Shown: in pieces, positions 43,963-52,284 of the stretch | Position numbering within the stretch: the stretch's first letter is position 1 | Layout: every line of letters starts with the position of its first letter | Source of the DNA: Arenimonas sp049195245 | GTDB lineage: Bacteria; Pseudomonadota; Gammaproteobacteria; Xanthomonadales; Xanthomonadaceae | Length of the DNA stretch: 64,000 nt | Assembly (NCBI RefSeq): GCF_049195245.1 | Contig: NZ_JBMIRR010000020.1 | Span: 62,001 to 126,000, forward strand | Direction of reading: 5' to 3' | Program-made: the position numbers and the translations under genes | Notes under the pieces: generated by a model | Seen by the model: the letters and a program-made list of their open reading frames with translations, nothing else | Told to the model about the DNA's origin: nothing | Database searches by the model: none

Positions 43963-44649
43963 ATGCTGCTGCAGGTTCCCAAGGTACTCACCCCCGACCA
44001 GCTGGCGATGTTCCGGCAGCGTCTGGCCACGGCCGGCTGGGCCGACGGCAAGCTCACCGCCGGCTACCAGTCGGCGCAGGCCAAGGACAACGCGCAGCTG
44101 CCGGAGAACGACCCGGTGGCACGCGAGCTGGGCGGCCTGGTGCTGGACGCACTGGGTCGCAGCGCCCTGTTCTTCAGCGCGGCGCTGCCGCGCAAGATCT
44201 ACCCGCCGCTGTTCAACCGCTACGCCGGCGGGCAGTCGTTCGGCTTCCACGTGGACAACGCGATCCGCTACGAGCGTAGCGGCGCCCGCAGCGAGCCGGT
44301 GCGCACCGACCTGTCGGCCACGCTGTTCCTGAGCGAGCCCGGAGACTACGACGGCGGCGAGCTGGTGATCGAGGACACCTACGGCGTGCAGACCGTGAAG
44401 CTGGCGGCCGGCGACCTGGTGCTGTACCCGGGCACCAGCCTGCACAAGGTGACGCCGGTGACGCGCGGCGAACGCCTGGCCTGCTTCTTCTGGATGCAGA
44501 GCCTGGTGCGTGACGCCGGCCAGCGCCGTGAACTGTTCGACCTCGACCGCGGCATCCAGCACCTGACCCAGGCTGCGCCCGGACATCCGGCGCTGGTGCA
44601 GCTCACCGGCGTGTACCACAACCTGCTGCGCCGCTGGGCGGAGTCCTAG
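43963..44649 (+). CDS. piuC: PKHD-type Fe(II)/2-oxoglutarate hydroxylase
   Basis: 228 residues, the usual size of PiuC/YbiX proteins. The iron ligands are visible as H96 and D98 (FGFHVDNA) and H161 (TSLHKVTPVTRG), with a following Arg likely binding 2-oxoglutarate. Found beside outer-membrane siderophore receptors, where it is thought to hydroxylate a siderophore or a receptor-linked substrate. Second gene of the Fur-controlled operon, 48 bp after the receptor. Confidence 0.93.
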   Translation: MLLQVPKVLTPDQLAMFRQRLATAGWADGKLTAGYQSAQAKDNAQLPENDPVARELGGLVLDALGRSALFFSAALPRKIYPPLFNRYAGGQSFGFHVDNAIRYERSGARSEPVRTDLSATLFLSEPGDYDGGELVIEDTYGVQTVKLAAGDLVLYPGTSLHKVTPVTRGERLACFFWMQSLVRDAGQRRELFDLDRGIQHLTQAAPGHPALVQLTGVYHNLLRRWAES

Positions 44650-44656
44650 GCCTTCC

Positions 44657-47296
44657 ATGTTCAAGAACGCGATCTTCCAGATCCACTGGTTCCTGGGGAT
44701 CACCGCCGGCCTGGTGCTGGCGGTGGTCGGCGTCACCGGCGCGATGCTGTCCTTCGAGCACGACCTGCTCAAGGCGATGAATGCCGGCGTGATGACCGTG
44801 CCGGTGCAGGGCCGTACGCCGCTGGCGCCGGAGGAACTGCTGGCGCGGATTGCGCGGGCCGAGCCGGGCAAGACGATCAGTTCGATCACGCTGCCGGCGG
44901 AAGCCGGCGACAGCGCACGCGTCGGTTTCGCACCCGTGCAGGGGGCGCCAACCGGACCCGGCGGGCGCGCGCGCGGCGAGAGCCGCTACGTCGATCCCTA
45001 CACCGGCGACCTGCTGGGCACGCCGCGCGGCGAAGGCTTCTTCCGCACCACGATGCAGATCCACCGCTGGCTGGCGGCCGACGAGGTCGGCAAGCAGATC
45101 GTCGGCGCCTCGACCGTGGCGCTGGTGTTCTTCTGCCTCTCGGGCCTGTACCTGCGCTGGCCGCGCAAGTGGCTGGACTGGCGTGCCTGGCTGCGGCTGG
45201 ACTGGGCGCAGAGGGGCCGCAGCTTCCTGTGGCACCTGCATTCGGTGGTGGGTACCTGGGTGGTGCTGGCCTATCTGGTGATGGCCTTGACCGGGCTGTT
45301 CTGGTCCTACGACTGGTACCGCAGCGGGCTGTACTCGATCACGGGCACGCCGGTGCCGGCGCAGCGTGGGGGTCCGCCGCCGGCGGGCGCGGGCGCGGCG
45401 GGCGAACGCCAGCGCGGCAGCGGCGCACTGCAGGCCGATCCGCGGGGCGGTGGCGCGTCGCGCGGCCAGGGTGCGGTGACGGCGCCGGACGTGGCGGCGG
45501 CCTTCGGGGCGTTCAACCGGATCGTGCCTGCGCATTCGAGCCTGACCCTGCGTCTGCCGGGGTCGCCGGGCCAGCCGCTGGAATTCAGTTACCAGGATCC
45601 GGATCCGCCGCACGAGCGTGCCAACAACCGGCTCACGCTGGATGCCGCCACGCTGGCCGTGCGCGAGCACGAGCGCTATGACGACAAGCCCGCGGGCCAG
45701 AAGCTGATGGCCAGCATCTTCCCGCTGCACAGCGGCAGCTTCTTCGGGCTGCCCGGCCTGCTGCTGTTCGGCCTGGCCAGCCTGGCGATGCCGCTGTTCA
45801 CGATCACCGGCTGGCTGCTCTACCTCGACCGCCGCCGGAAGAAACAGGCCGCCGCCCGCGCCGCGGATCTGCTTGCGCCGGCATCGGTGGCACCGGCCGT
45901 CGCCGGGGCCGCGACCGACCTTGTCATCGCATACGCCAGCCAGACCGGCACGGCCGAAGGCCTGGCCTGGCAGACCGCTTCAAGCCTGCAGGCGGCCGGT
46001 CTGCGCGTGCAGGTCGTCGCCCTGTCCACGCTGGACGCGGAAGCTCTGGCGCGCGTGCCGCGGCTGCTGGTGGTGGCCAGCACTTTCGGCGAGGGTGAAC
46101 CGCCGGATGCGGTGCGCCGCTTCGCGAAGCGCGTGCTGGCGCAGCCTGCGGCGCTGTCGGGACTGCGCTTCGGCCTGCTTGCGCTGGGCGATCGCAGCTA
46201 TGCGCATTTCTGCGGGTTCGCGCGCGACCTGGAGCACTGGCTGCGGCAGCACGGCGCGGTGCCGCTGTTCGACACCGTGCAGGTGGACAACGGCGATGCC
46301 GGCGCGCTGCGGCACTGGCAGCATCACCTGGGGCTGCTGGCGGGACGCACCGATCTGCCCGACTGGAGTCCGCCGCGCTACGAGGCCTGGCGACTGGTCG
46401 AGCGCGAGCTGCTCAATGAGGGCAGTCCCGGCGGCGCGGTGTACCGGGTCGCGCTGTCGCCGCCCGCGGCGGGGGCGCACTGGCAGGCGGGTGACATCGC
46501 CGAGATCGGGCCGAGGCTCGCGCCGGCGGAGGTGTCCACCTTCCTGGCCGCCAGCGGCCATGACGCCGGTGCGACCGTGAGCCTGCACGGGCAGCCTCTG
46601 CCGCTGCGCGATGCGCTGGCGGGCTGCGTGCTGCCGGATCCGGCGTCGGTGCGGGGTCTGTCGCCGCAGGCGCTGGTCGACGGGCTGGCGGCGTTGCCGC
46701 ATCGCGAGTATTCGATCGCGTCGCTGCCGTCGGAGGGGCGCATCGAGCTGCTGGTGCGGCAGATGCATCGCCCCGATGGCCGCCTGGGCCTGGGCTCGGC
46801 CTGGCTGACGCGGCATGCGCTGCCGCAGGCCGGCATCGCGCTGCGCCTGCGCAGCAACCCGTCCTTCCACGCGCCCGCGGACGACCGTCCGCTGGTGCTG
46901 GTGGGCAATGGCACCGGCATCGCCGGGCTGCTTGGCTTGCTCAAGTCGCGCGTGGCGGCGGGCCATCGCCGCAACTGGCTGCTGTTCGGCGAACGCTGCG
47001 CCGCGCATGACTTCCACTTCGGCGCCGAGATCGAAGCGATGCAGGCCGCCGGTTTCCTGGAGCACCTGGACCTGGCGTTCTCCCGCGACACGCCCGACCG
47101 CGTCTACGTGCAGCAGCGCCTGCGCGAACAGCTGCCGCGCCTGCGCGCCTGGCTGGCGCAGGGCGCCACCGTGATGGTCTGCGGCAGCCTGGAGGGCATG
47201 GCCCCCGGCGTCGAGTCCGTACTCATCGAAGCCATCGGCCCCGAAGCCCTGGATCAACTAGCCGAAACCCACCGCTACCGCCGCGACGTCTACTGA
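44657..47296 (+). CDS. piuB: PepSY-TM / diflavin reductase fusion (PiuB-like)
   Basis: 879 residues. The N-terminal ~400 residues hold PepSY-associated transmembrane helices (LGITAGLVLAVVGVTGAMLSFEH, VALVFFCLSGLYLRW, VVLAYLVMALTGLFW, LLLFGLASLAMPLFTITGWLLYL) with His residues that can bind haem. From about 420 a flavodoxin-like FMN domain (LVIAYASQTGTAEGLAWQT, STFGEGEPPDAVRRF) is followed by an FAD/NADPH ferredoxin-reductase module (YSIASLPSEG, VLVGNGTGIAGLLGLL, LLFGERCAAHDF, terminal RRDVY). It would pass electrons from NADPH to reduce siderophore-bound iron at or in the periplasm. A Gly/Pro/Arg-rich linker sits at about 235-275. Starts 7 bp after piuC. Confidence 0.9.
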   Translation: MFKNAIFQIHWFLGITAGLVLAVVGVTGAMLSFEHDLLKAMNAGVMTVPVQGRTPLAPEELLARIARAEPGKTISSITLPAEAGDSARVGFAPVQGAPTGPGGRARGESRYVDPYTGDLLGTPRGEGFFRTTMQIHRWLAADEVGKQIVGASTVALVFFCLSGLYLRWPRKWLDWRAWLRLDWAQRGRSFLWHLHSVVGTWVVLAYLVMALTGLFWSYDWYRSGLYSITGTPVPAQRGGPPPAGAGAAGERQRGSGALQADPRGGGASRGQGAVTAPDVAAAFGAFNRIVPAHSSLTLRLPGSPGQPLEFSYQDPDPPHERANNRLTLDAATLAVREHERYDDKPAGQKLMASIFPLHSGSFFGLPGLLLFGLASLAMPLFTITGWLLYLDRRRKKQAAARAADLLAPASVAPAVAGAATDLVIAYASQTGTAEGLAWQTASSLQAAGLRVQVVALSTLDAEALARVPRLLVVASTFGEGEPPDAVRRFAKRVLAQPAALSGLRFGLLALGDRSYAHFCGFARDLEHWLRQHGAVPLFDTVQVDNGDAGALRHWQHHLGLLAGRTDLPDWSPPRYEAWRLVERELLNEGSPGGAVYRVALSPPAAGAHWQAGDIAEIGPRLAPAEVSTFLAASGHDAGATVSLHGQPLPLRDALAGCVLPDPASVRGLSPQALVDGLAALPHREYSIASLPSEGRIELLVRQMHRPDGRLGLGSAWLTRHALPQAGIALRLRSNPSFHAPADDRPLVLVGNGTGIAGLLGLLKSRVAAGHRRNWLLFGERCAAHDFHFGAEIEAMQAAGFLEHLDLAFSRDTPDRVYVQQRLREQLPRLRAWLAQGATVMVCGSLEGMAPGVESVLIEAIGPEALDQLAETHRYRRDVY

Positions 47297-47321
47297 TGAA
47301 AACATACCAGGTATGTTTTCA
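47297..47321. repeat. 25-bp palindrome, copy 1 (after piuB stop)
   Basis: Perfect 12-bp arms (TGAAAACATACC and its reverse complement) around one central A. It begins directly after the piuB TGA. Could act as a bidirectional terminator (A-tract, stem, T-tract), as a protein-binding site, or as a dispersed repeat. Confidence 0.85.
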
Positions 47322-47348
47322 TTCCCGCTGAGACTGTCTCATTGCCAG

Positions 47349-47373
47349 TGAAAACATACCTGGTATGTTTTCA
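47349..47373. repeat. 25-bp palindrome, copy 2 (contains glyS stop)
   Basis: The same arms as copy 1 around one central T. Its final TCA (47371-47373) is the complement of the glyS stop codon, so the palindrome overlaps the 3' end of glyS. Copies 1 and 2 are 27 bp apart in the convergent gap. Confidence 0.85.
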
Positions 47374-49560
47374 GGTGGTGGATAGTTGTTCGACGGCGGC
47401 GACGGTGGCGAAGCGGTCGGCGATCTGCTTGAGCAGGGCCAGGCGGTTGTCGCGTACCGCGGGGTCGTCGGCCATCACCATCACGTCGCGGAAGAAGGCG
47501 TCCACCGGCAGCTGCAGCTGCGCCAGGCGCTTGAGCGTGCCGACGTAGTCGCGCTGGGCGAGCAGTGGATCGGTGTCGGCCAGCGCCGTCACCAGCTCGC
47601 CGTGCAGGCGCAGTTCGGCCGGGTCCGACAGCCGGGAGGCGTCAACCTCCGACGGAATGTCGCCCTCGACCTTCTTGAGCAGGTTGCGGATGCGCTTGTT
47701 GGCGGCCGCCAGCGACGAGGCCTCGCGCAGGCGCACGAATTCGGCAATGGCCTTGAGCCGGCGGTCGAAGTCGAGCAGCGATTCCGGACGCACGTCGGCC
47801 ACGGCGTCGAACTGCGTGCCCGGCACGCCCTGGTCGGCGTAGTAGCCGCGCAGGCGCTCGGTGATGAAGTCCTGCAGCTCCTCGATCTCGGCGGCGTTCA
47901 TCACGCCCGCCCCCACCGCGCCATCGCCCTGCACCTTGACGCCATGCGACACGGCTTCCTCGGCGGCCTTCTGCTTGGAGCGCAGGTCCACCATCACCAT
48001 CGAATCGAGCACGCCCGAGCGCGCCGCCACCAGCAGGTCGCGGGTGTCGAGCTCCAGGCCGCCCTCGATCAGGGTGCGGGCCAGGCCCAGCGCGCTGCGG
48101 CGCAGCGCGAACGGATCCTTGTTGCCGGTGGGCTTGAGACCCGCCGCGAAACCGCCGGCCAGGGTGTCCAGGCGCTCGGCGATGGCCAGCACGCGGCCCA
48201 GCGGCGAGGGCGCGATGGCGTCGCCGGCGAAGCGCGGCTGGTAGGCCTCGTCGATCGCCTGCGCCACCTCGGAAGGCTGGCCCGCGGCCGCCGCGTAGTA
48301 GCGGCCCGCGATGCCCTGCAGCTCGGGGAACTCGCCCACCATGCGGCTCTGCAGGTCGGCCTTGGCCAGGCTGGCGGCGCTGTGCGCCATCGCCACGTCC
48401 AGGCCCAGCTTCTCGGCGATGGCTTCGGCCAGCACCGTGACGCGCACCGTCTTGTGCGAATAGCTGCCCAGCTTCTGCTGGTAGGTGACCGTGGCCAGGC
48501 CCGCGGCCATGCCGGCCAGGCCCTGCTTGAGGTCTTCGTCGTAGAAGAACTGCGCGTCGGCGAAACGCGGCCGGATCACGCGCTCGTAGCCCTGGCGGAT
48601 CTGCGCCGGGTCCTTGCTTTCAAGGTTGGCGATGCCGATGAACTTCTCGCTCAGGCGGCCCTCGGCGTCCAGCACCGGGAAGAACTTCTGGTTCGACTCC
48701 ATGGTCGAGATCAGCGCTTCCTGCGGCACCCGCAGGAAGCCGGGCTCGAAGCTGCACAGGATGGCCTTGGGCCATTCCACCAGGCAGTTCACTTCCTCCA
48801 GCAGCTCGGCAGGCACGCGAGCGCTGCCGCCGGCCTCGCGCGCCGCGGCGTTGATCTCGGCGCGCACGCGATCGCGGCGCTCGCGCGGATCGGCCAGCAC
48901 GTAGGCGGCGCGCAGGGCCTCGAGGTATTCGTTGGCGTCGTTGAGCCACACCGGCTTGGCGTGGTGGAAACGGTGGCCTCGGCTCATGCGGTCGGCCTTG
49001 AAGCCCAGCACTTCACCGGGCGCCACGTCGCGGCCCAGCAGGATCACCAGCCAGTGCATCGGCCGCACGAAGCCGGTCTCGCGGCTGCCCCAGCGCATCG
49101 GCTTGGGAATCGGAAGGCCCTTCACCGCCTCGTTGACGATCTCGGCCAGCAGGTCGAGCGTGCGCGCGCCCGGCCGGTTGCTGCGGGCCACGAAGCGCAT
49201 GCCCTTGGCGTCGGTGACGCGCTCGAGCTGCTGCCATTCCAGGCCGTTCTTCTGCGCGAAGCCCAGCAGGGCCGGCGTGGGATTGCCCGACCCGTCCAGG
49301 CCGACATTGGTGTACGGCCCCAGCACCTCGCTGTGCTGCACCGGCTGCTGGGTGGACACGGCCGGCAGGTAGACCGCCAGTCGGCGCGGGGAATACAGCG
49401 GGCGCGCGGGCAGGTCGCCCGGCACGTCGGGCAGGGCGATGCGGCGCGCGGCCAGGGCCTTGAGGATGCCGTCGTAGAAGGCCTGGGCCAGCTCGGGCAG
49501 GGCCTTGGGCGGCAGCTCTTCGGTGCCGATCTCGACCAGCAGGGGCAGGTGCTCAGACAT
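47371..49560 (-). CDS. glyS: Glycine-tRNA ligase beta subunit
   Basis: 729 residues. N-terminal PLLVEIGTEELPPKALPEL, the HRFHHAKP and FVPVLDAEG-like (ESNQKFFPVLDAEGRLSEKFIGIAN) blocks, the HD-like region and the C-terminal anticodon-binding helices are all seen. About 40 residues longer than E. coli GlyS; the extra sequence appears to be an insertion near 515-555 (DLLVAARSGVLDSMVMVDLRSKQK...). The 3' end overlaps a palindromic repeat that supplies its TGA. Overlaps the end of glyQ by 8 bp. Confidence 0.95.
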   Translation of the reverse strand: MSEHLPLLVEIGTEELPPKALPELAQAFYDGILKALAARRIALPDVPGDLPARPLYSPRRLAVYLPAVSTQQPVQHSEVLGPYTNVGLDGSGNPTPALLGFAQKNGLEWQQLERVTDAKGMRFVARSNRPGARTLDLLAEIVNEAVKGLPIPKPMRWGSRETGFVRPMHWLVILLGRDVAPGEVLGFKADRMSRGHRFHHAKPVWLNDANEYLEALRAAYVLADPRERRDRVRAEINAAAREAGGSARVPAELLEEVNCLVEWPKAILCSFEPGFLRVPQEALISTMESNQKFFPVLDAEGRLSEKFIGIANLESKDPAQIRQGYERVIRPRFADAQFFYDEDLKQGLAGMAAGLATVTYQQKLGSYSHKTVRVTVLAEAIAEKLGLDVAMAHSAASLAKADLQSRMVGEFPELQGIAGRYYAAAAGQPSEVAQAIDEAYQPRFAGDAIAPSPLGRVLAIAERLDTLAGGFAAGLKPTGNKDPFALRRSALGLARTLIEGGLELDTRDLLVAARSGVLDSMVMVDLRSKQKAAEEAVSHGVKVQGDGAVGAGVMNAAEIEELQDFITERLRGYYADQGVPGTQFDAVADVRPESLLDFDRRLKAIAEFVRLREASSLAAANKRIRNLLKKVEGDIPSEVDASRLSDPAELRLHGELVTALADTDPLLAQRDYVGTLKRLAQLQLPVDAFFRDVMVMADDPAVRDNRLALLKQIADRFATVAAVEQLSTT

Positions 49561-50476
49561 TCACGGTCTCCTCGCCGCGGTGGGCCGGCGCACGCAGGCC
49601 GGGGAAGCCCAGCTTCTCGCGCTGCGCGTAGTAGGCCTCGGCGCAGGCGCGCGACAGCGTGCGCACGCGCAGGATGTAGCGCTGGCGCTCGGTGACCGAG
49701 ATCGCGCGGCGCGCATCGAGCAGGTTGAAGCTGTGCGAGGCCTTGCAGACCTGCTCGTAGGCGGGCAAGGGCAGGCCCAGCTCGACCAGCTTCAGCGCCT
49801 CGGCCTCGCAGGCGTCGAAGCGGTGGAACAGTTCGCCCACGTCGGCGTGCTCGAAGTTGTAGGTGCTTTGCTCGACCTCGTTCTGGTGGTAGACGTCGCG
49901 ATAGGTGATGTCGCCGTGCGGGCCGCGGGTCCAGACCAGGTCGAACACGTTGTCCACGTCCTGCAGGTACATGCACAGGCGCTCGAGGCCGTAGGTGATC
50001 TCGCCGGTGACCGGCTTGCACTCCAGGCCGCCGGCCTGCTGGAAGTAGGTGAACTGCGTCACCTCCATGCCGTTGAGCCAGACTTCCCAGCCCAGGCCCC
50101 AGGCGCCCAGCGTCGGCGATTCCCAGTTGTCCTCGACGAAGCGCAGGTCGTGCACCAGCGGATCGATGCCCAGCACCTTCAGCGAGCCGATGTAGAGGTC
50201 GAGGATGTTGTCGGGATTGGGCTTGAGCACCACCTGGTACTGGTAGTAGCGCTGCAGGCGATTGGGGTTCTCGCCGTAGCGGCCGTCGGTGGGCCGGCGG
50301 CAGGGCTGCACGTAGGCGGCGTTCCAGGGCTCGGGACCCAGCGCACGCAGGAAGGTGGCGGGATGGAAGGTGCCGGCGCCGACCTCGAGGTCGAGCGGCT
50401 GGATCAGCACGCAGCCCTGCTCGGCCCAGTACTGGTTGAGCCGCAGGATCAGTTCCTGGAAGGTGGGTGCGGTCAT
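49553..50476 (-). CDS. glyQ: Glycine-tRNA ligase alpha subunit
   Basis: 307 residues, the expected size. Class II synthetase subunit with TFQELILRLNQYWAEQGCV, AYVQPCRRPTDGRYGENPNR (motif 2 region), GWEVWLNGMEVTQFTYFQQ and ITYGLERLCMYLQ (motif 3). Works as an alpha2beta2 tetramer with GlyS, encoded directly downstream with an 8-bp overlap. A -10-like TATACT is seen upstream on its strand. Confidence 0.97.
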   Translation of the reverse strand: MTAPTFQELILRLNQYWAEQGCVLIQPLDLEVGAGTFHPATFLRALGPEPWNAAYVQPCRRPTDGRYGENPNRLQRYYQYQVVLKPNPDNILDLYIGSLKVLGIDPLVHDLRFVEDNWESPTLGAWGLGWEVWLNGMEVTQFTYFQQAGGLECKPVTGEITYGLERLCMYLQDVDNVFDLVWTRGPHGDITYRDVYHQNEVEQSTYNFEHADVGELFHRFDACEAEALKLVELGLPLPAYEQVCKASHSFNLLDARRAISVTERQRYILRVRTLSRACAEAYYAQREKLGFPGLRAPAHRGEETVNV

Positions 50477-50524
50477 CGCGGTTCGCCGTGTCCTTGAAGC
50501 GCGCTAGTATAGCGGCGAACCGCG
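50477..50524. promoter_or_regulatory. 12-bp inverted repeat in the glyQ/amidotransferase divergent gap
   Basis: CGCGGTTCGCCG (50477-50488) and CGGCGAACCGCG (50513-50524) are perfect inverted arms 24 bp apart, enclosing a TATACT -10-like box for glyQ. The near arm abuts the glyQ start. It may be an operator for both divergent genes. Confidence 0.5.
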
Positions 50525-50545
50525 CCACGGCTCGCTCTGCGCCCG

Positions 50546-51271
50546 ATGAAACCCTTCCTGATCCTCGAAACCGGCACGCCCATCCCGCGCCTGCGCCGCC
50601 ACGGCAGCTTCGGCCACTGGATCCGCGTCGCCGCGGGCCTGCATGGCCGCCAGGTGCGGCACTGCCGGGTGCTCGACGGCGAAGCGCTGCCCGAGCCCGG
50701 CGAACACGCCGGCGTGCTGGTCACCGGCTCGGGCGCGATGGTCACCGAGCGCCTGGACTGGAGCGAGCGCAGCGCGCAGTGGCTGCGCCGCGCGGCCGAC
50801 GCCGGCACGCCGCTGTTCGGCATCTGCTACGGGCACCAGCTGCTGGCGCATGCGCTGGGCGGCCAGGTCGACTACAACCCGCGAGGCCGCGAGATGGGCA
50901 CGGTGCCGGTCGAACTCGACGCCGCCGCCGGGCACGATGCCCTGTTCTCCGGCCTGGGCACGCGCTTCGATGCCCATACCACCCACCTGCAGACCGTCAC
51001 GGCGCCGCCACCGGGCGCGACGGTGCTGGCGCGCTCGGAGCGCGACGACTGCCAGGCCTTCCGCTGGGGCGATTCGGTGTGGGGCGTGCAATTCCATCCC
51101 GAGTTCAGCACCGGCATGATGCGGGGCTACATCCAGGCGCGTTCCGAAGCGCTGGCCAACGAGGGCACCTGCCACCAGGGCCTGCTGCGCGCGGTGAAGC
51201 CGGCGCCGCTGGCCCGGCGCGTGCTGCGACGATTCATCCATGTGGCGCACCAGCGCCACGGCAAGGGGTAA
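50546..51271 (+). CDS. Class I glutamine amidotransferase-like protein
   Basis: 241 residues, a stand-alone class I GATase similar to the GMP-synthase amidotransferase domain. Catalytic Cys in LFGICYGHQLLAHALGG, and the His-Glu pair in GVQFHPEFSTGMM. Such proteins release ammonia from glutamine or glutamyl compounds; the partner enzyme is unknown. Divergent from glyQ across 69 bp that hold an inverted repeat. Confidence 0.88.
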   Translation: MKPFLILETGTPIPRLRRHGSFGHWIRVAAGLHGRQVRHCRVLDGEALPEPGEHAGVLVTGSGAMVTERLDWSERSAQWLRRAADAGTPLFGICYGHQLLAHALGGQVDYNPRGREMGTVPVELDAAAGHDALFSGLGTRFDAHTTHLQTVTAPPPGATVLARSERDDCQAFRWGDSVWGVQFHPEFSTGMMRGYIQARSEALANEGTCHQGLLRAVKPAPLARRVLRRFIHVAHQRHGKG

Positions 51272-51275
51272 GACG

Positions 51276-52199
51276 ATGAGTGCAAGGACCGTGGAGATGG
51301 CCGCGCCGTTCGGCTGGCTGATGAAGTCGCTGGACGTGGGCCGCCGCAATCCCAAGGCGCTGTTCGGCGCGCTGCTGCTGATGGTGGTGGTGGTGTTTGC
51401 GATGACCGCGATGCAGATGGTGGCCCAGGCCATCGTCGGGCCGTCGCTGATGGCCCTGGGCGTGGTGTACGTGGTGGTGATGCTGTTCAGCGCGGTGGTG
51501 ATGCCGCCGATCACCGGCGGCGTGTTCCGCGTGATCGATGCCACCCACCGCGGCGCGCCGGCGCGCGCCACCGACGTGTTCTCGATGTTCCGCCAGCCTG
51601 GCGCCGCGCGCCAGGTGATCCTGGTGTCGCTGCTGTTCACCGCCTTCTACCTGGTGTGCGCCGCGGCGCTGTCGTTCACTGCGGTGGGCCAGTTCTACAA
51701 GGAGTACTTCGCGATTGCGATGGCGGTGCCGCCGGGCGGCCAGCCGGACATGGACGCCATCAAGGCGCTGCTGCTGCGCGCGCCGAACGGCCTGCTGCCC
51801 ACCACCCTGCTGATGATGCTGGTGGCCCTGGTCTGGACGCACGCCTACATGCTGTCGCTGGCGGGCGTGGCCCTGCGCGGCGGTGACGTGCTGCCCAGCG
51901 CGGCGGCCGGCACGGTGGCGGCGCTGAAGAATTTCCTGCCGCTGCTGGGCTTCGTGATCGTGGCGGCGATTGTCGGATTCATCGTGGTGCTGCTGCTGGC
52001 GATCGTGCTGGCGCTGGTGATGGTGGTGCTGTCGCTGGTGAGCCCGGTGCTGGCCACGGTGGTGATGGTGCCGGCCATGGTGCTGATGATGCTGGCGCTG
52101 TATGCGGTGATGTTCGGCTTCTATTACCACGCCTGGTGCGACATCTTTGGCGAGACGTCGGACGCGGTGCCGCCGGCCCCGGAGGCCGTGGCGCTCTGA
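51276..52199 (+). CDS. Polytopic membrane protein (BPSS1780-like)
   Basis: 307 residues with about six hydrophobic helices (KALFGALLLMVVVVFAMTAMQMV, VYVVVMLFSAVVMPPITGGVF, VILVSLLFTAFYLVCAAALSF, LGFVIVAAIVGFIVVLLLAIVLAL, VLATVVMVPAMVLMMLALYAVMFGFYYHAWCDIFG). The pattern of APFGWLMKSLDVGRRNPKALF then helices and the closing YYHAWCDIFG resembles the BPSS1780 membrane protein family, for which no function is known. Starts 4 bp after the amidotransferase, with RBS AAGGGG. Confidence 0.82.
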   Translation: MSARTVEMAAPFGWLMKSLDVGRRNPKALFGALLLMVVVVFAMTAMQMVAQAIVGPSLMALGVVYVVVMLFSAVVMPPITGGVFRVIDATHRGAPARATDVFSMFRQPGAARQVILVSLLFTAFYLVCAAALSFTAVGQFYKEYFAIAMAVPPGGQPDMDAIKALLLRAPNGLLPTTLLMMLVALVWTHAYMLSLAGVALRGGDVLPSAAAGTVAALKNFLPLLGFVIVAAIVGFIVVLLLAIVLALVMVVLSLVSPVLATVVMVPAMVLMMLALYAVMFGFYYHAWCDIFGETSDAVPPAPEAVAL

Positions 52200-52284
52200 G
52201 CCACGCGCGCGGACACCGGCCGGGCGCGCGCTGCGGGCGGGCCGGCCAGGGCGTCGCGCGTCGTTCCGCTTGTGGTCCGCGGAC

